Assembly (NCBI RefSeq): GCF_016908975.1 | Contig: NZ_JAFBEX010000014.1 | Coordinates: 62,001-126,000 of the forward strand | Direction: 5' to 3' | DNA: 64,000 nucleotides | DNA from: Neobacillus cucumis | GTDB taxonomy: Bacteria > Bacillota > Bacilli > Bacillales > Cytobacillaceae | Part shown: positions 1 to 8,214 of the stretch, one piece after another | Layout: each line of letters starts with the position of its first letter | Position numbering within the stretch: the first letter of the stretch is position 1 | Program-made: the position numbers and the translations under genes | The notes under the pieces: generated by a model | Database searches by the model: none | What the model was told of the DNA's origin: nothing | The model's input: only the letters and a program-made list of their open reading frames with translations

Positions 1-1
1 T

Positions 2-103
2 GCCTATTATTTCGGAATCTGCTACAACAAGTTTTGCAATCTATTCCATGAAAAAATGCAGGAGGAATATGAGTTGAATGAGAAGGAAGTTGTTTTTAAT
101 TAA
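2..103 (+). CDS. C-terminal fragment of an unidentified protein, cut by the window edge
   Basis: An open frame runs from the window edge and ends with TAA at 101-103. Its last 33 residues end in ELNEKEVVFN and contain an aromatic and Cys-rich stretch (YYFGICYNKF). I do not recognise a family from this tail. A GC-rich hairpin about 95 bp downstream would suit the end of a transcription unit. It could be a chance frame, since no start is visible. Confidence 0.35.
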   Translation, partial: AYYFGICYNKFCNLFHEKMQEEYELNEKEVVFN

Positions 104-195
104 ATGATATTTGGAGTTAGTTTTTTTAGAGATTAGGCGTCCCCTGCAAAAAAGTTTGCCCTACAGGTAGGAGAATCGACGAAAATCGTAAAAAA

Positions 196-217
196 CCGGG
201 TTCAATTTGCAACCCGG
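196..217. terminator. GC-rich hairpin, possible terminator
   Basis: Inverted repeat CCGGGTT / AACCCGG with an 8-nt loop, followed by GCGCCTTTT on the plus strand and preceded by an A-run that gives a U-tract on the minus strand. It lies between the fragment at the window edge and the convergent nitroreductase gene and could serve either. Confidence 0.5.
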
Positions 218-312
218 CGCCTTTTAAATCGTGAAGATTTCTTGCGTTTCTGCCTATTTAAATTCAAAAATGCGACTTCTTTATGGCTATTTTCGACGAG
301 ACTTCATTTAAA

Positions 313-798
313 TCATGCTAAATACGTGATTTTAGATGTAATTGGTGTCCTCTTCTTGACCGCAGGAATGTCCGATGGGTAACCCACTCCAAAGACTCCA
401 ATCACATCATACTCTTCTGGAACACCAAGTATTTCACGATTTTGCGTTTTCTCCCCCATCGATGTCCAATAGACGCCGACACCTGCTTCTTGGGCAGCCA
501 ATAAGAAATTCTGTACAAAACAAGAAGTAGCCATAATATTTTCATCACGCTTGAAAGAAGTATCGGCAGGCTTTGACAATACAGCAAAAACGACAGGTGC
601 ACCGCCAAAGTCGATTTTATGATTGAGTTTCGCTCTGGTTTCAGGCCCGACAAAAAGAAGCTCCCATGGTTCGTTCATGCGATGATTAGGCGCATAACTT
701 GCGGCCTCCAGCCATGAGATTAACTCTTTTTCATCAATCGGATCCGGCTTAAACTTTTTAATCGTTCTACGTTCTTTTATCACATTAACGATCGTCAT
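313..798 (-). CDS. Nitroreductase-family flavoprotein
   Basis: A 161-residue protein of the short nitroreductase type. The N-terminus VIKERRTIKKFKPDPI is the family's FMN-binding RRSxRxF-like start. SYAPNHRMNEPWELLFV (about residues 35-51) is the SxxNxQPW-type segment, and the GVGVYWTSMG region plus GVGYPSD near the end match the family's second flavin-contacting part. Such enzymes use FMN and NAD(P)H in the cytoplasm to reduce nitro or quinone compounds; the substrate cannot be read here. Start ATG has a strong AGAGGAGAGGA site just upstream. A truncated LysR-type gene lies divergently 166 bp away and may once have controlled it. Confidence 0.85.
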   Translation of the reverse strand: MTIVNVIKERRTIKKFKPDPIDEKELISWLEAASYAPNHRMNEPWELLFVGPETRAKLNHKIDFGGAPVVFAVLSKPADTSFKRDENIMATSCFVQNFLLAAQEAGVGVYWTSMGEKTQNREILGVPEEYDVIGVFGVGYPSDIPAVKKRTPITSKITYLA

Positions 799-964
799 CT
801 TTTAACATCCTCTCCTCTAATATCAGGTTATTGTCTTGTATGGCATACAAAGAATATATATATAGTAAACTTAAACCTAAACATGCGTTTTTTTCAACAA
901 ATGTACCTTGAAAAAGTTAGATACCAAGCTATCCCATTAAATAAATGTAGAAGGAAGAATCAAA

Positions 965-1075
965 TTGGATACTGAATGGTTAAAGTTTTTTATGACCATC
1001 TCAGAAGGGTCTACTTATTTTGATACTGCCGAAAAGCATAATATCTCCAATATATTTTATGTACTGCACCCCTAA
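965..1075 (+). pseudogene. N-terminal remnant of a LysR-family regulator
   Basis: A TTG start preceded by GAAGGAAG opens a 36-residue frame beginning LDTEWLKFFMTISEGSTYFD and continuing TAEKHNIS. This is the typical opening of a LysR helix-turn-helix (WLKxFxxIxExxSxxxAAEKxxISQ). It breaks off just where the recognition helix should follow, into NIFYVLHP and a TAA. Nothing resembling the effector domain follows; a tandem repeat begins 54 bp later. It sits divergent from the nitroreductase gene, the usual place for a LysR activator of such a gene. I infer a decayed regulator. Confidence 0.7.
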
Positions 1076-1128
1076 TTTAGAGCTTTGAGGTGTTTTTTTA
1101 TAAGTGGAGCTTAGGGAAGGTTGAAAAT

Positions 1129-1346
1129 GTTCATAAGTGCCGTAGGCTTTTTTTCAGTCCTGCTTCGATAGTTTTGAATCGTTCATAACTGCCGTAGGCT
1201 CTTTTTGGGTCCTCCTTCGGGGGTTTTGAACCCTTCATAACTGCCGTAGACTCTTTTTCGGTCTTGCTTCGGGGGTTTTGAACCCTTCATAACTGCCGTA
1301 GACTCTTTTTTGATCCTGCTTCGGGGGTTTTGAATCGTTCATAACG
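1129..1346. repeat. 52-bp tandem repeat array A, about 4 units
   Basis: Units begin GTTCATAACTGCCGTAG and each contains CTTCGGGGGTTTTGAA. Equivalent positions fall at 1129, 1181, 1233, 1285 and 1337, so the period is exactly 52 bp. The first unit is the most diverged. There are no unique spacers, so this is not a CRISPR. Because 52 is not a multiple of 3, the array does not encode a repeat protein. It resembles the array at 31815-32092. Confidence 0.9.
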
Positions 1347-1430
1347 ATAAAAACCCAAACTATTCCCTTTCACCCAGTTTTATATTTTAATAGAAGAAGA
1401 TAATCTAAAAAAAAAATGGAGTGTTACGAC

Positions 1431-2132
1431 ATGAAAGCTATTTTCTTCGATTTAGATGACACATTATATGACCAAGTCCAACCATTCCAAGAGGCATATA
1501 ATCGAACTTTTTCTTCTATTACTGATATTCCCATCCTCGACCTTTTTAAAAAAAGCCGGGAATATAGTGATAAAGTGTTCTCGTTAACCGAATCAGGAGA
1601 AATGTCCTTAGAAAAAATGCATCAATATCGTATGATGAGCGCCTTTAACGATTTGGGGTACACGATTACCTCAGACGAAGCCGATGCCTTCCAGCAGGCA
1701 TACAAAGAACATCAATATAAGGTCTCTCTGATTCCAGAAATGAAAAATATCCTGGAATATGTAAGCAGCAAGGGCATTCCCGTTTATATCACCACCAACG
1801 GTCCATCCGCCCATCAGCGTTCAAAACTAGAATCACTCAATCTCGTGCAGTGGATACCAGCTAACCAGGTCTATATCTCTAGTGAAATGGGTTATGCGAA
1901 ACCTCAGAAGGAATACTTCGAATACGTTAATCAAAAAACAAATACATCCCATGAGCATTCCTTGATTGTTGGGGACTCATTTGAAAATGACATCATCGGC
2001 GCCCATCATGCAGGCTGGAGTTCAATTTGGATCAATACCAAAAACAAAACGAAGGCAATTGAAACCATTCAGCCTACGTATGAAACCAATTCCTATCAGC
2101 AGCTTGAGAAACTAATTAAAGAACTATATTAA
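1431..2132 (+). CDS. HAD-superfamily phosphatase (subfamily IA)
   Basis: Cytoplasmic phosphatase-like protein of 233 residues. Motif I is FFDLDDTLYD (nucleophile and acid/base Asp), motif II lies at YITTNGPS, the motif III Lys is in YAKPQKEYFEYV, and motif IV is VGDSFENDIIGA. The helical cap between motif I and II (residues about 15-95) is the C1 type. This resembles YjjG-like nucleotidases and phosphoglycolate phosphatase relatives; the substrate is not predictable. A start at 1416 is also open, but ATGGAGTG there supplies the GGAG ribosome binding site 9 nt before the ATG at 1431. It stands alone, followed by a strong hairpin. Confidence 0.82.
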   Translation: MKAIFFDLDDTLYDQVQPFQEAYNRTFSSITDIPILDLFKKSREYSDKVFSLTESGEMSLEKMHQYRMMSAFNDLGYTITSDEADAFQQAYKEHQYKVSLIPEMKNILEYVSSKGIPVYITTNGPSAHQRSKLESLNLVQWIPANQVYISSEMGYAKPQKEYFEYVNQKTNTSHEHSLIVGDSFENDIIGAHHAGWSSIWINTKNKTKAIETIQPTYETNSYQQLEKLIKELY

Positions 2133-2151
2133 AGTTATTTCTCCAAAAAAA

Positions 2152-2175
2152 TCCCGCTCTCCGAAAAGAGCGGGA
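2152..2175. terminator. Rho-independent terminator hairpin
   Basis: TCCCGCTCT / AGAGCGGGA with a short CCGAAA loop. The seven-base A-run sits before it on the plus strand, so the U-tract is on the minus-strand transcript, but it is also the only hairpin after the HAD gene. Confidence 0.65.
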
Positions 2176-2456
2176 CACCTCCAAATTTTCAAACCACCCT
2201 TTTAAAACGAAACAGGACTGCGAAGCTTGTAAATATAATTCACAACTCCCCCCTTGAAAACTGCTTTATTCGACAAAACTCCACAATTCCATAGTAAAAA
2301 CTTTACAATCCCGATATATTTCTACCAATTTCTGCATTGCGTTCGACGAAATTTTTTGATTAGATAGAAATGGTATTGTAAGAATATTTTCCCTTAAGAG
2401 AATTTTTGCGCTTTTATCCAAAATATTATATTCTAAAATAGGCAGGTTCAACATTT

Positions 2457-3053
2457 ATGGTATTTGACGGCATTATTATTTCGTTTATGATCGGTTTCCT
2501 CAGAAAAGGTAATCTAAGAGCCCTAGCCCAGCTAAAGCTTAAATGGGGCTGGATTTTCCCCCTGCTATTAGTCGTGGAACTAGCCGTTTTTACGCTTCAA
2601 AATAAGATTCCATTACTTGGTCAATTAAGCGGTTCCATTTACATAGTCGTTTATATACTTGGCTTGCTATTTCTTTTTATGAACCTCAGAAACCCTGGAT
2701 TCGTGCTAATATTAATCGGAGTATTCCTCAACTTTATTGCGATGGTTCTCAACGGCGGAAGAATGCCGGTATCAGTAGAAGCAGCCTCCGTACTGGATCC
2801 AAGCTATATTAAAATATTAAAAACTAGTTTATATGCCAAACATACCATGTTGACGTCTTCAACTCATCTAGGAATTTTAGGCGATATCATTCCCATCACA
2901 AAACCATATCCGCGTACCCAAATCATCAGTATTGGTGATATTGTGATGAATATCGGCATCTTTCTATTCATTCAGTATCTAATGGTTCGTCATCCACTTG
3001 CCCAAAAGGGTTCAGCTCCCTCCGTTTCGATGAAGGGAGGTGGGACACGATGA
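2457..3053 (+). CDS. DUF5317 family membrane protein
   Basis: A 198-residue integral membrane protein with about five hydrophobic segments: residues about 3-15, 30-47, 58-75, 80-97 and 160-180. The segment FIAMVLNGGRMPVS and the later HLGILGDIIP match the DUF5317 family as I know it; no biochemical role is established. An AGGCAGG site lies about 10 nt before the ATG. The last codons overlap the start of a 35-codon frame (ATGA), so the two are likely cotranscribed. Confidence 0.75.
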   Translation: MVFDGIIISFMIGFLRKGNLRALAQLKLKWGWIFPLLLVVELAVFTLQNKIPLLGQLSGSIYIVVYILGLLFLFMNLRNPGFVLILIGVFLNFIAMVLNGGRMPVSVEAASVLDPSYIKILKTSLYAKHTMLTSSTHLGILGDIIPITKPYPRTQIISIGDIVMNIGIFLFIQYLMVRHPLAQKGSAPSVSMKGGGTR

Positions 3054-3157
3054 AAAATGAACAAAAAAACGGCATTAAATTAACTGGTATCATTTACAAT
3101 GCAATCATTATTGGTTCTGTGATTATCGCTTTAACCTCAGGATTTAGACTAGTATAA
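3050..3157 (+). CDS. Small single-span membrane protein, 35 aa
   Basis: The frame starts on an ATG that overlaps the stop of the DUF5317 gene (ATGA) with AGGGAGGTG 8-14 nt upstream. It encodes a charged N-terminus (MKNEQKNG) and one hydrophobic helix (IIYNAIIIGSVIIALTSGF). The overlap and strong ribosome binding site argue for translation. No family is recognised. A hairpin follows it immediately. Confidence 0.6.
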   Translation: MKNEQKNGIKLTGIIYNAIIIGSVIIALTSGFRLV

Positions 3158-3171
3158 TTAAGTTCATACAA

Positions 3172-3197
3172 GGAGGAGTAAATTTCTTTACTTCTCC
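3172..3197 (+). terminator. Terminator hairpin after the DUF5317 unit
   Basis: GGAGGAGTAAA / TTTACTTCTCC with a TTTC loop, followed by TATATTTTTATAT. It lies 15 bp after the 35-aa gene and directly before the GGDEF/HD-GYP gene. Confidence 0.6.
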
Positions 3198-3210
3198 TAT
3201 ATTTTTATAT

Positions 3211-5067
3211 ATGAGAGAGATGAAAATGCAAATATTAAAGTTAACAACAAATAAATACCTATCACTAGTGACAATCATTGGTATTGTAAGTTTTATTACT
3301 TTTAATCATTTTTCCTTACATTCTAAATACGAGTGGCTAATTATTTTTGCCTTAGCAGGAGCTATCTTAATACTAAACCATTATCCAATTTTACTCCCTC
3401 CAAAGGGCAATTCCCTTTCTATGGATTCTTCTATCTTTCTAGCAAGTCTTTTTTTATTTGGGTTAGACTTAACCTTGGGTGTATTACTTATCAATTCGAT
3501 ACTGTTTGCTTTTACACAACGAAAAATTGTCTGGTGGAAACATGTTTTTAATTTTTCAATCTATTCTATAATGATTGTTTCTGCCTACTATACATTCATT
3601 TTTACAGGCGGCAAAATCGGTTTCGTTCAATTAAATAATTCTTTCCCCTATTTATTATCATTGAGTATCTACTTCGCTATCAATGTTTTACTGATTAGTG
3701 TTTATTTTATTATTGCAGCAGCTGAAAGCTTAGTGACCGTTTTTAAAGGTATTATCAAAGAAACAATCGCCACCTATATAAGTTCATTAATGCTATCATT
3801 AGTTCTTGTCATCTTAATGAATAAAGAAGAAATATTTGGGCTTACCCTGTTCACCTGTATTGCCTTTTTATTGTCATTAGCGTTTAAACAGCATTTTCAC
3901 CTGTTTAAAGAGATTTCTGAAAAAGCCAATAAGGATTTCCTAACCGGTCTAAATAATCACGGGTACTTTAAGGAAATCTTGGAAAAAGAGGTCACTGCCG
4001 CTAAAGAAAACGATGAGCCACTGAGTATCGCCATTCTTGATATTGATGACTTTAAAAAATACAACGACCTGTATGGGCATATCCAAGGAGATCAGCTCCT
4101 CCAGGAATTCGGTGCCTTTTTAAAATCGGAAGCCGATAAGGCTAACTATATCGTGGCCCGCTATGGCGGTGAAGAATTCGCCATCGCCATGCCGAATACG
4201 AACCGGAAAGCCGCCTATTCATTCATGAATGAACTCCGGAAGAAGGCCAATGACACCTACTATAGTGGGGTCGAACGTCTTCCGTATGGCTGTTTCTCCT
4301 TTTCATGCGGTATAGCCGAATGTGAAAAAGAAACGTACAGTATTTCAGAACTTCTCAATAAAGCAGACCAGGCGATGTATGCAGGGAAAAATCAAGGAAA
4401 AAACCTGGTCCAAATCTATAATGCCAACTCACAATATACGGTCCAAAACTCTGTATGTCTTGAAAAAGAAACCGAAGAAGCGGAATATCAATTAAAGATC
4501 TTCCTTTCAAAAGATGTTTATACCTATCGCCACAGCAAACGCGTTTACCAATATGCAGTTAATTTTTCAAGGATGCTGCAATTAAGTGATCACGAACGCA
4601 AAACGTTGATTTTGGGTGCACTCGTCCATGATATTGGCAAAATTGAAATCCCACGGGAGATTTTAACGAAAAAGGGTAAGCTGGATGAACATGAATGGGA
4701 AATGATGAAAAAGCACGTCACCTATGGAAAAGAAATTGTTTCCACGAATAAGAAATTAGAAGATTTGATCCCATTAGTAGAGCTCCATCATGAACGCTAT
4801 GATGGGAAGGGCTATCCATATGGTTTAGCCGGAAAATCCATTCCTAAATTAGCCCGCATCCTTTGTATAATGGACTCATTTGATGCGATGACCACCGAGC
4901 GTCCTTATCAAAAAACAAAAACCTTCCAAGAAGCGATCGTGGAACTGCGCGAATGCTCCGGCAAGCAGTTTGACCCTCAATTCATTGAGCCGTTTATTGC
5001 GATGATCAAAGAGTTGGAAGATTTGGGGGAAGAATTGGAGAAAGAGCTGGTTACGGTGAATAGTTGA
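3211..5067 (+). CDS. Membrane GGDEF and HD-GYP c-di-GMP protein
   Basis: A 618-residue bifunctional c-di-GMP protein. Residues about 10-230 form an 8-helix membrane sensor. A GGDEF diguanylate cyclase domain follows (about 240-400) with an intact GGEEF signature at 319-323; the inhibitory RxxD site is absent (KANY in its place). The HD-GYP phosphodiesterase domain covers about 425-610, with HD at 473-474, HH near 526 and DGKGYP at 531-536, all apparently intact. The protein could therefore both make and degrade c-di-GMP according to the membrane signal. No clear ribosome binding site precedes ATG 3211; codons 4 and 6 are alternative starts. A terminator hairpin follows the stop. Confidence 0.9.
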   Translation: MREMKMQILKLTTNKYLSLVTIIGIVSFITFNHFSLHSKYEWLIIFALAGAILILNHYPILLPPKGNSLSMDSSIFLASLFLFGLDLTLGVLLINSILFAFTQRKIVWWKHVFNFSIYSIMIVSAYYTFIFTGGKIGFVQLNNSFPYLLSLSIYFAINVLLISVYFIIAAAESLVTVFKGIIKETIATYISSLMLSLVLVILMNKEEIFGLTLFTCIAFLLSLAFKQHFHLFKEISEKANKDFLTGLNNHGYFKEILEKEVTAAKENDEPLSIAILDIDDFKKYNDLYGHIQGDQLLQEFGAFLKSEADKANYIVARYGGEEFAIAMPNTNRKAAYSFMNELRKKANDTYYSGVERLPYGCFSFSCGIAECEKETYSISELLNKADQAMYAGKNQGKNLVQIYNANSQYTVQNSVCLEKETEEAEYQLKIFLSKDVYTYRHSKRVYQYAVNFSRMLQLSDHERKTLILGALVHDIGKIEIPREILTKKGKLDEHEWEMMKKHVTYGKEIVSTNKKLEDLIPLVELHHERYDGKGYPYGLAGKSIPKLARILCIMDSFDAMTTERPYQKTKTFQEAIVELRECSGKQFDPQFIEPFIAMIKELEDLGEELEKELVTVNS

Positions 5068-5074
5068 TTGAATG

Positions 5075-5109
5075 AAAATCCTCTTCCGTGGTGTGGGAAG
5101 AGGATTTTT
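5075..5109 (+). terminator. Terminator after GGDEF/HD-GYP gene
   Basis: AAAATCCTCTTCC / GGGAAGAGGATTTTT hairpin, with a T-run, starting 8 bp after the stop codon. Confidence 0.85.
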
Positions 5110-5159
5110 GGTTTATTGGTTATATGATTCAAAATTGGCGTACGCACTAGACATAATTA

Positions 5160-5545
5160 ATTTATTTGTGACCGTCGCTACCCTATATCCTCTTACCTCG
5201 GGCAATATAAACTTTTATTGTGACCGTCGCTGCCCTATATCCTCCACCTCGGGCAATATAAACTTTTATTGTGACCGTCGCTGCCCTATATCCTCTTACC
5301 TCGGGCAATATAAACTTTTATTGTGACCGTCGCTGCCCTATATCCTCCTACCTCGGGCAATATAAACTTTTATTGTGACCGTCGCTGCCCTATATCCTCC
5401 TACCTTAGGCAATATAAACTTTTATTGTGACCGTTGTTACCCTATTTCCTTCCCCATTGGGTAATATTAATCTTTTGACTGTCGCTGTCCTTTTTCTCTC
5501 GGTCCGGTAATACTAATGTAGTTTTTTGACCGTGTTGGTCCATTC
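5160..5545. repeat. 52-bp tandem repeat array B, about 8 units
   Basis: Units contain GTGACCGTCGCTGCCCTATA and CTCGGGCAATATAAACTTTT. The GTGACCG position recurs at 5168, 5220, 5271, 5323, 5375 and 5427, then degenerates at 5475 and 5526. The spacing is 52 bp with one 51-bp unit. No spacers and no conserved frame are present. Confidence 0.9.
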
Positions 5546-5599
5546 CGAACTAAACATAGGCAATGGTTCCAAATCCCAACAGCGGCAGAACCAAATAGC

Positions 5600-5735
5600 G
5601 GAAACTTGCTGCAGTCGCGACTAGAATAAAAATGGCCAATATGGATTTTATGATAAGGCACATTTTTATAAGGGGTTTAAGAAGTATATGGAATTGACGC
5701 CGGAGCAGTATCGTCGTTCGATTGCCAATAATTAA
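5600..5735 (+). pseudogene. C-terminal remnant of an AraC-family regulator
   Basis: Reading to TAA at 5733-5735 gives GFYDKAHFYKGFKKYM followed by ELTPEQYRRS, the hallmark end of the AraC/XylS second helix-turn-helix (GYxDxxHFxRxFKKxxGxTPxxYR). In-frame stops lie just upstream at 5622; a neighbouring frame reads KLAAVAT, so a frameshift is likely. No N-terminal part exists because the 52-bp repeats occupy that space. I interpret it as a decayed gene tail. Confidence 0.6.
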
Positions 5736-5747
5736 GCTGCAAAATAA

Positions 5748-5783
5748 AAACCTGAAAGATCAATTTGTGATCATTCAGGTTTC
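5748..5783. terminator. Bidirectional terminator hairpin
   Basis: AAACCTGAAAGATCA / TGATCATTCAGGTTT with a 5-nt loop; T-rich on both strands. It ends the AraC remnant on the plus strand and the PRD regulator gene on the minus strand. Confidence 0.8.
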
Positions 5784-5814
5784 TTTATACTATAGCTTAG
5801 TAAAGTCTAATATT

Positions 5815-7716
5815 TTAGTAACACTCAACAAGTAAATCAACAAAACTCTTATAATCTTCGGCATCCATAATACGAGAGACATTGCCATCTTCCGTAAAAA
5901 TAGCAGCTAGTGCATCCACTACCTCATGGAATAATCTCCGATCGTCCTTACTTACAGCAAAAAGCAGAACAACATTTACCATAAGATCCCCCCACTCGAT
6001 CCCCTTTTCATTGACCAATACAAACATACCGGTCTTTTTGGCATTCATTTTAATCGCGTGAGGAATCGCGATACGACCAAAAGCGGTTGAGGACATAGCC
6101 TCTCGTTCTACTACATTCGTAAAAAAGCTTGAATCGACAAATCCCTTTTGTTCCATGATTTCACATATCCTGATAAGCGTATCCTCTCTTGTCCCTGCCG
6201 AATCAACCATTTCAAATAGTTGCTCTCCCGAAATAGCGCCAAGATTTCTCTTAAAAGAATCCTTACGCCTCGTATCCTTTAGTTCATTGATTATATTCGC
6301 CACCTTGTTCTGATCGGCATTCGTAAATAAAGGATTAATTAAAACATATGGAATCTTTGGAACAGCATTAAGTTGGACAGCTGAAATGATTAAATCACAA
6401 TTTACGGCGTTCAAATCGACTTCATTGGTTACGATATGCTGAATCAGAATATCTTCACCGAATTGTTTGACCAACTTATCCGTCAGCTGAACGTTGTAAT
6501 TATAATAAAACGGAAAAAGAATCGAACATGTAATTTTGGAATGGGCCTGCTTTTGCATCTCTAATGCATAGCCCAAATGAAAGGCGATATAGGCAATTTC
6601 ATCATCATTCATCGTGAAGCCCGTCTCTTCCTTAATCGTATAGGATACATGGACGGCACAGTCGTAAATGGATGGACAATTTAGTTTGATGGTTGAAGTC
6701 AACGGATTCTTACTGACAAAATGATTCTCCAAACGCATGATTAGATTTTTAATATGAAGGGTGAAGCGTACCAAGAAATCGGTATCCTCAATGACAATGT
6801 AATAATTGGTTCGCAAATCGTCTAGCATCTTCTTTACCAGGTTCAAACAACGGACTCCTGCTACATCTTGAAGATCTGATAATTGAAGGTGCATGAAGTT
6901 GACACTTGTCCCACTACTTGAAATGAGGAGTGCAAGGTCACGCACCTCCCCTTCCGAATACTTCACGCCAAAGCGAACTTCAAGTCTTTTGGCCATCTCA
7001 TTAGCCATTTTGTATTCTTTTTCCTGACTAGCTTCCCTATCCATCTGTTGTGAAAAAACGAAGCCATTTTCCATTCGATCAATGGCGATGGCAATATGTA
7101 CGATAATGTTTGTGAGCGAATAATCATTGGTAAAGTAGTGATAAGTTGAAAAAACCTCCGCAACCACATCACGAATAAAGTCGATATCATAGCCTTCAAA
7201 AGATGACTTTAACTTATCAATATCAAGAAAATGATCATTCGTCTCACTATAAAGAATGGAGCTCATTAATTTCCTTTTACTTTTTTCCTGTCCAACCATT
7301 TCAATAAAGTCGCCGGAGATTTTAAGTTCTAGATTATGGTCAGCTAAACGTTTTTTGACTTTACGTAAATCACCTTTTAATGTGACCTCACTGATATACA
7401 ATTCATCACTTAAATCAAATATATTTAGTGGACCTTCTGCATTGACTAAACTCTTTAAGAGATACTCCGCCCGCTCTTTTGGTGATTGTGGAATCGCCTG
7501 AGTCATCATTTTTAAAAATGGATTTAATTTTTCCAGATCAACCTGATAACCCTTTTTGGATGAAGTAATCAGCCCTACTTCCATTGAGTTAAGTTCGGCA
7601 ATATACGTTTTCACACTTCTTTTTGAAATTCCTAACAAGTTAGCGAGCTGGGCTGACGAAGTCCAGTCTTGTTGCGTACTTAGATGCCGAAGGATTTTTC
7701 TATATTTATGATTCAT
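5815..7716 (-). CDS. PRD-containing transcriptional activator with PTS EIIB/EIIA-like domains (LicR/MtlR type)
   Basis: A 633-residue regulator. Residues 1-65 and about 90-125 are helix-turn-helix units (QLANLLGISKRSVKTYI). Two PTS regulation domains follow, PRD1 with H207 and probably H276, and PRD2 with H321 or H356 and H380 (AFHLGY). A Gat-type EIIB-like domain occupies about 395-475, and an EIIA-2 domain about 495-633 with the phosphorylatable His in IPHAI (H553). By family knowledge, such proteins activate a PTS operon when not phosphorylated by their own EIIB and when phosphorylated by HPr. The divergent IIB-IIC-IIA-GH1 operon is the evident target. Start ATG has GAGG about 9 nt upstream. 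Confidence 0.9.
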   Translation of the reverse strand: MNHKYRKILRHLSTQQDWTSSAQLANLLGISKRSVKTYIAELNSMEVGLITSSKKGYQVDLEKLNPFLKMMTQAIPQSPKERAEYLLKSLVNAEGPLNIFDLSDELYISEVTLKGDLRKVKKRLADHNLELKISGDFIEMVGQEKSKRKLMSSILYSETNDHFLDIDKLKSSFEGYDIDFIRDVVAEVFSTYHYFTNDYSLTNIIVHIAIAIDRMENGFVFSQQMDREASQEKEYKMANEMAKRLEVRFGVKYSEGEVRDLALLISSSGTSVNFMHLQLSDLQDVAGVRCLNLVKKMLDDLRTNYYIVIEDTDFLVRFTLHIKNLIMRLENHFVSKNPLTSTIKLNCPSIYDCAVHVSYTIKEETGFTMNDDEIAYIAFHLGYALEMQKQAHSKITCSILFPFYYNYNVQLTDKLVKQFGEDILIQHIVTNEVDLNAVNCDLIISAVQLNAVPKIPYVLINPLFTNADQNKVANIINELKDTRRKDSFKRNLGAISGEQLFEMVDSAGTREDTLIRICEIMEQKGFVDSSFFTNVVEREAMSSTAFGRIAIPHAIKMNAKKTGMFVLVNEKGIEWGDLMVNVVLLFAVSKDDRRLFHEVVDALAAIFTEDGNVSRIMDAEDYKSFVDLLVECY

Positions 7717-7740
7717 AAATCTAGCCTCATTTCATCGCAA

Positions 7741-7783
7741 TAGGTGGGATTGCACTCTTCATATATCAATTTGCACCACCCTA
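7741..7783. promoter_or_regulatory. Candidate operator for the PRD activator
   Basis: An imperfect palindrome spans the divergent intergenic region: TAGGTGGGATTGCAC on the left is mirrored by TTGCACCACCCTA on the right, around CATATATC. Its place between the activator gene and the PTS operon is what one expects of the activator site; binding is inferred. Confidence 0.45.
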
Positions 7784-7838
7784 GTGTAAAGAGTTATTGG
7801 ATAGTTTCTATGATTCATTTTATAGTAGGATTGTAGAA

Positions 7839-7853
7839 AAGAAAACGCTATCA
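7839..7853 (+). promoter_or_regulatory. Candidate CcpA cre site
   Basis: AAGAAAACGCTATCA differs at one position from the cre consensus WTGNAANCGNWNNCW. It lies 24 bp before the EIIB start, a common position for catabolite repression of a beta-glucoside PTS operon. Confidence 0.4.
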
Positions 7854-7877
7854 GTGAAATTGGAGGGGTTGAATTTT

Positions 7878-8186
7878 ATGGAAAAATTAAATGTATTACT
7901 AGTATGTGGGTCTGGGGCAAGTTCTGGTTTTATGGCATCCAATATACGAAAGGCGGCCTCCAAACGGAATCTTGACATCAACATCAAAGCCCGCGGTGAA
8001 GCAGAAATCGAAAATTATATTGATGAAATCGATGCCTTAATGGTTGGGCCGCACTTAGCCTATATCTTAGACGAAATTGAGGAGTATATTGGCGATGCTA
8101 ATGTAAAAGTTTTATTAATGAAACCATCCTACTATTCTACTCTTGATGGAGAGGCTGCGTTAGAAGATTTATTGAAGGAATTCTAA
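7878..8186 (+). CDS. PTS lactose/cellobiose-family EIIB
   Basis: A 102-residue soluble phosphotransfer protein. NVLLVCGSGASSGFMA carries the Cys that receives phosphate from EIIA, in the P-loop-like CxxGxSS setting of the Lac-family EIIB. An upstream in-frame extension to 7797 is open, but GGAGGGG at 7862 is 9 nt before ATG 7878 and the protein then begins exactly at the family N-terminus. It heads an operon of EIIB, EIIC, EIIA and GH1, so it should phosphorylate an incoming beta-glucoside bound by EIIC. Confidence 0.93.
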   Translation: MEKLNVLLVCGSGASSGFMASNIRKAASKRNLDINIKARGEAEIENYIDEIDALMVGPHLAYILDEIEEYIGDANVKVLLMKPSYYSTLDGEAALEDLLKEF

Positions 8187-8214
8187 TTATAAAGGATTCG
8201 AGGTGGATCAAAAC

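Noticed and set aside
1129-1346. CRISPR array
   Set aside because: Units are contiguous without unique spacers, and no cas genes are present; the same holds for the arrays at 5160 and 31815.
2266-2454. 62-codon minus-strand frame before the DUF5317 gene
   Set aside because: No ribosome binding site, ends at the promoter of the divergent gene, and no recognisable sequence.
5072-5326. Open frame of 84 codons over tandem array B
   Set aside because: It reads through 52-bp repeats, whose length is not a multiple of three, so the frame changes at each unit; no ribosome binding site.
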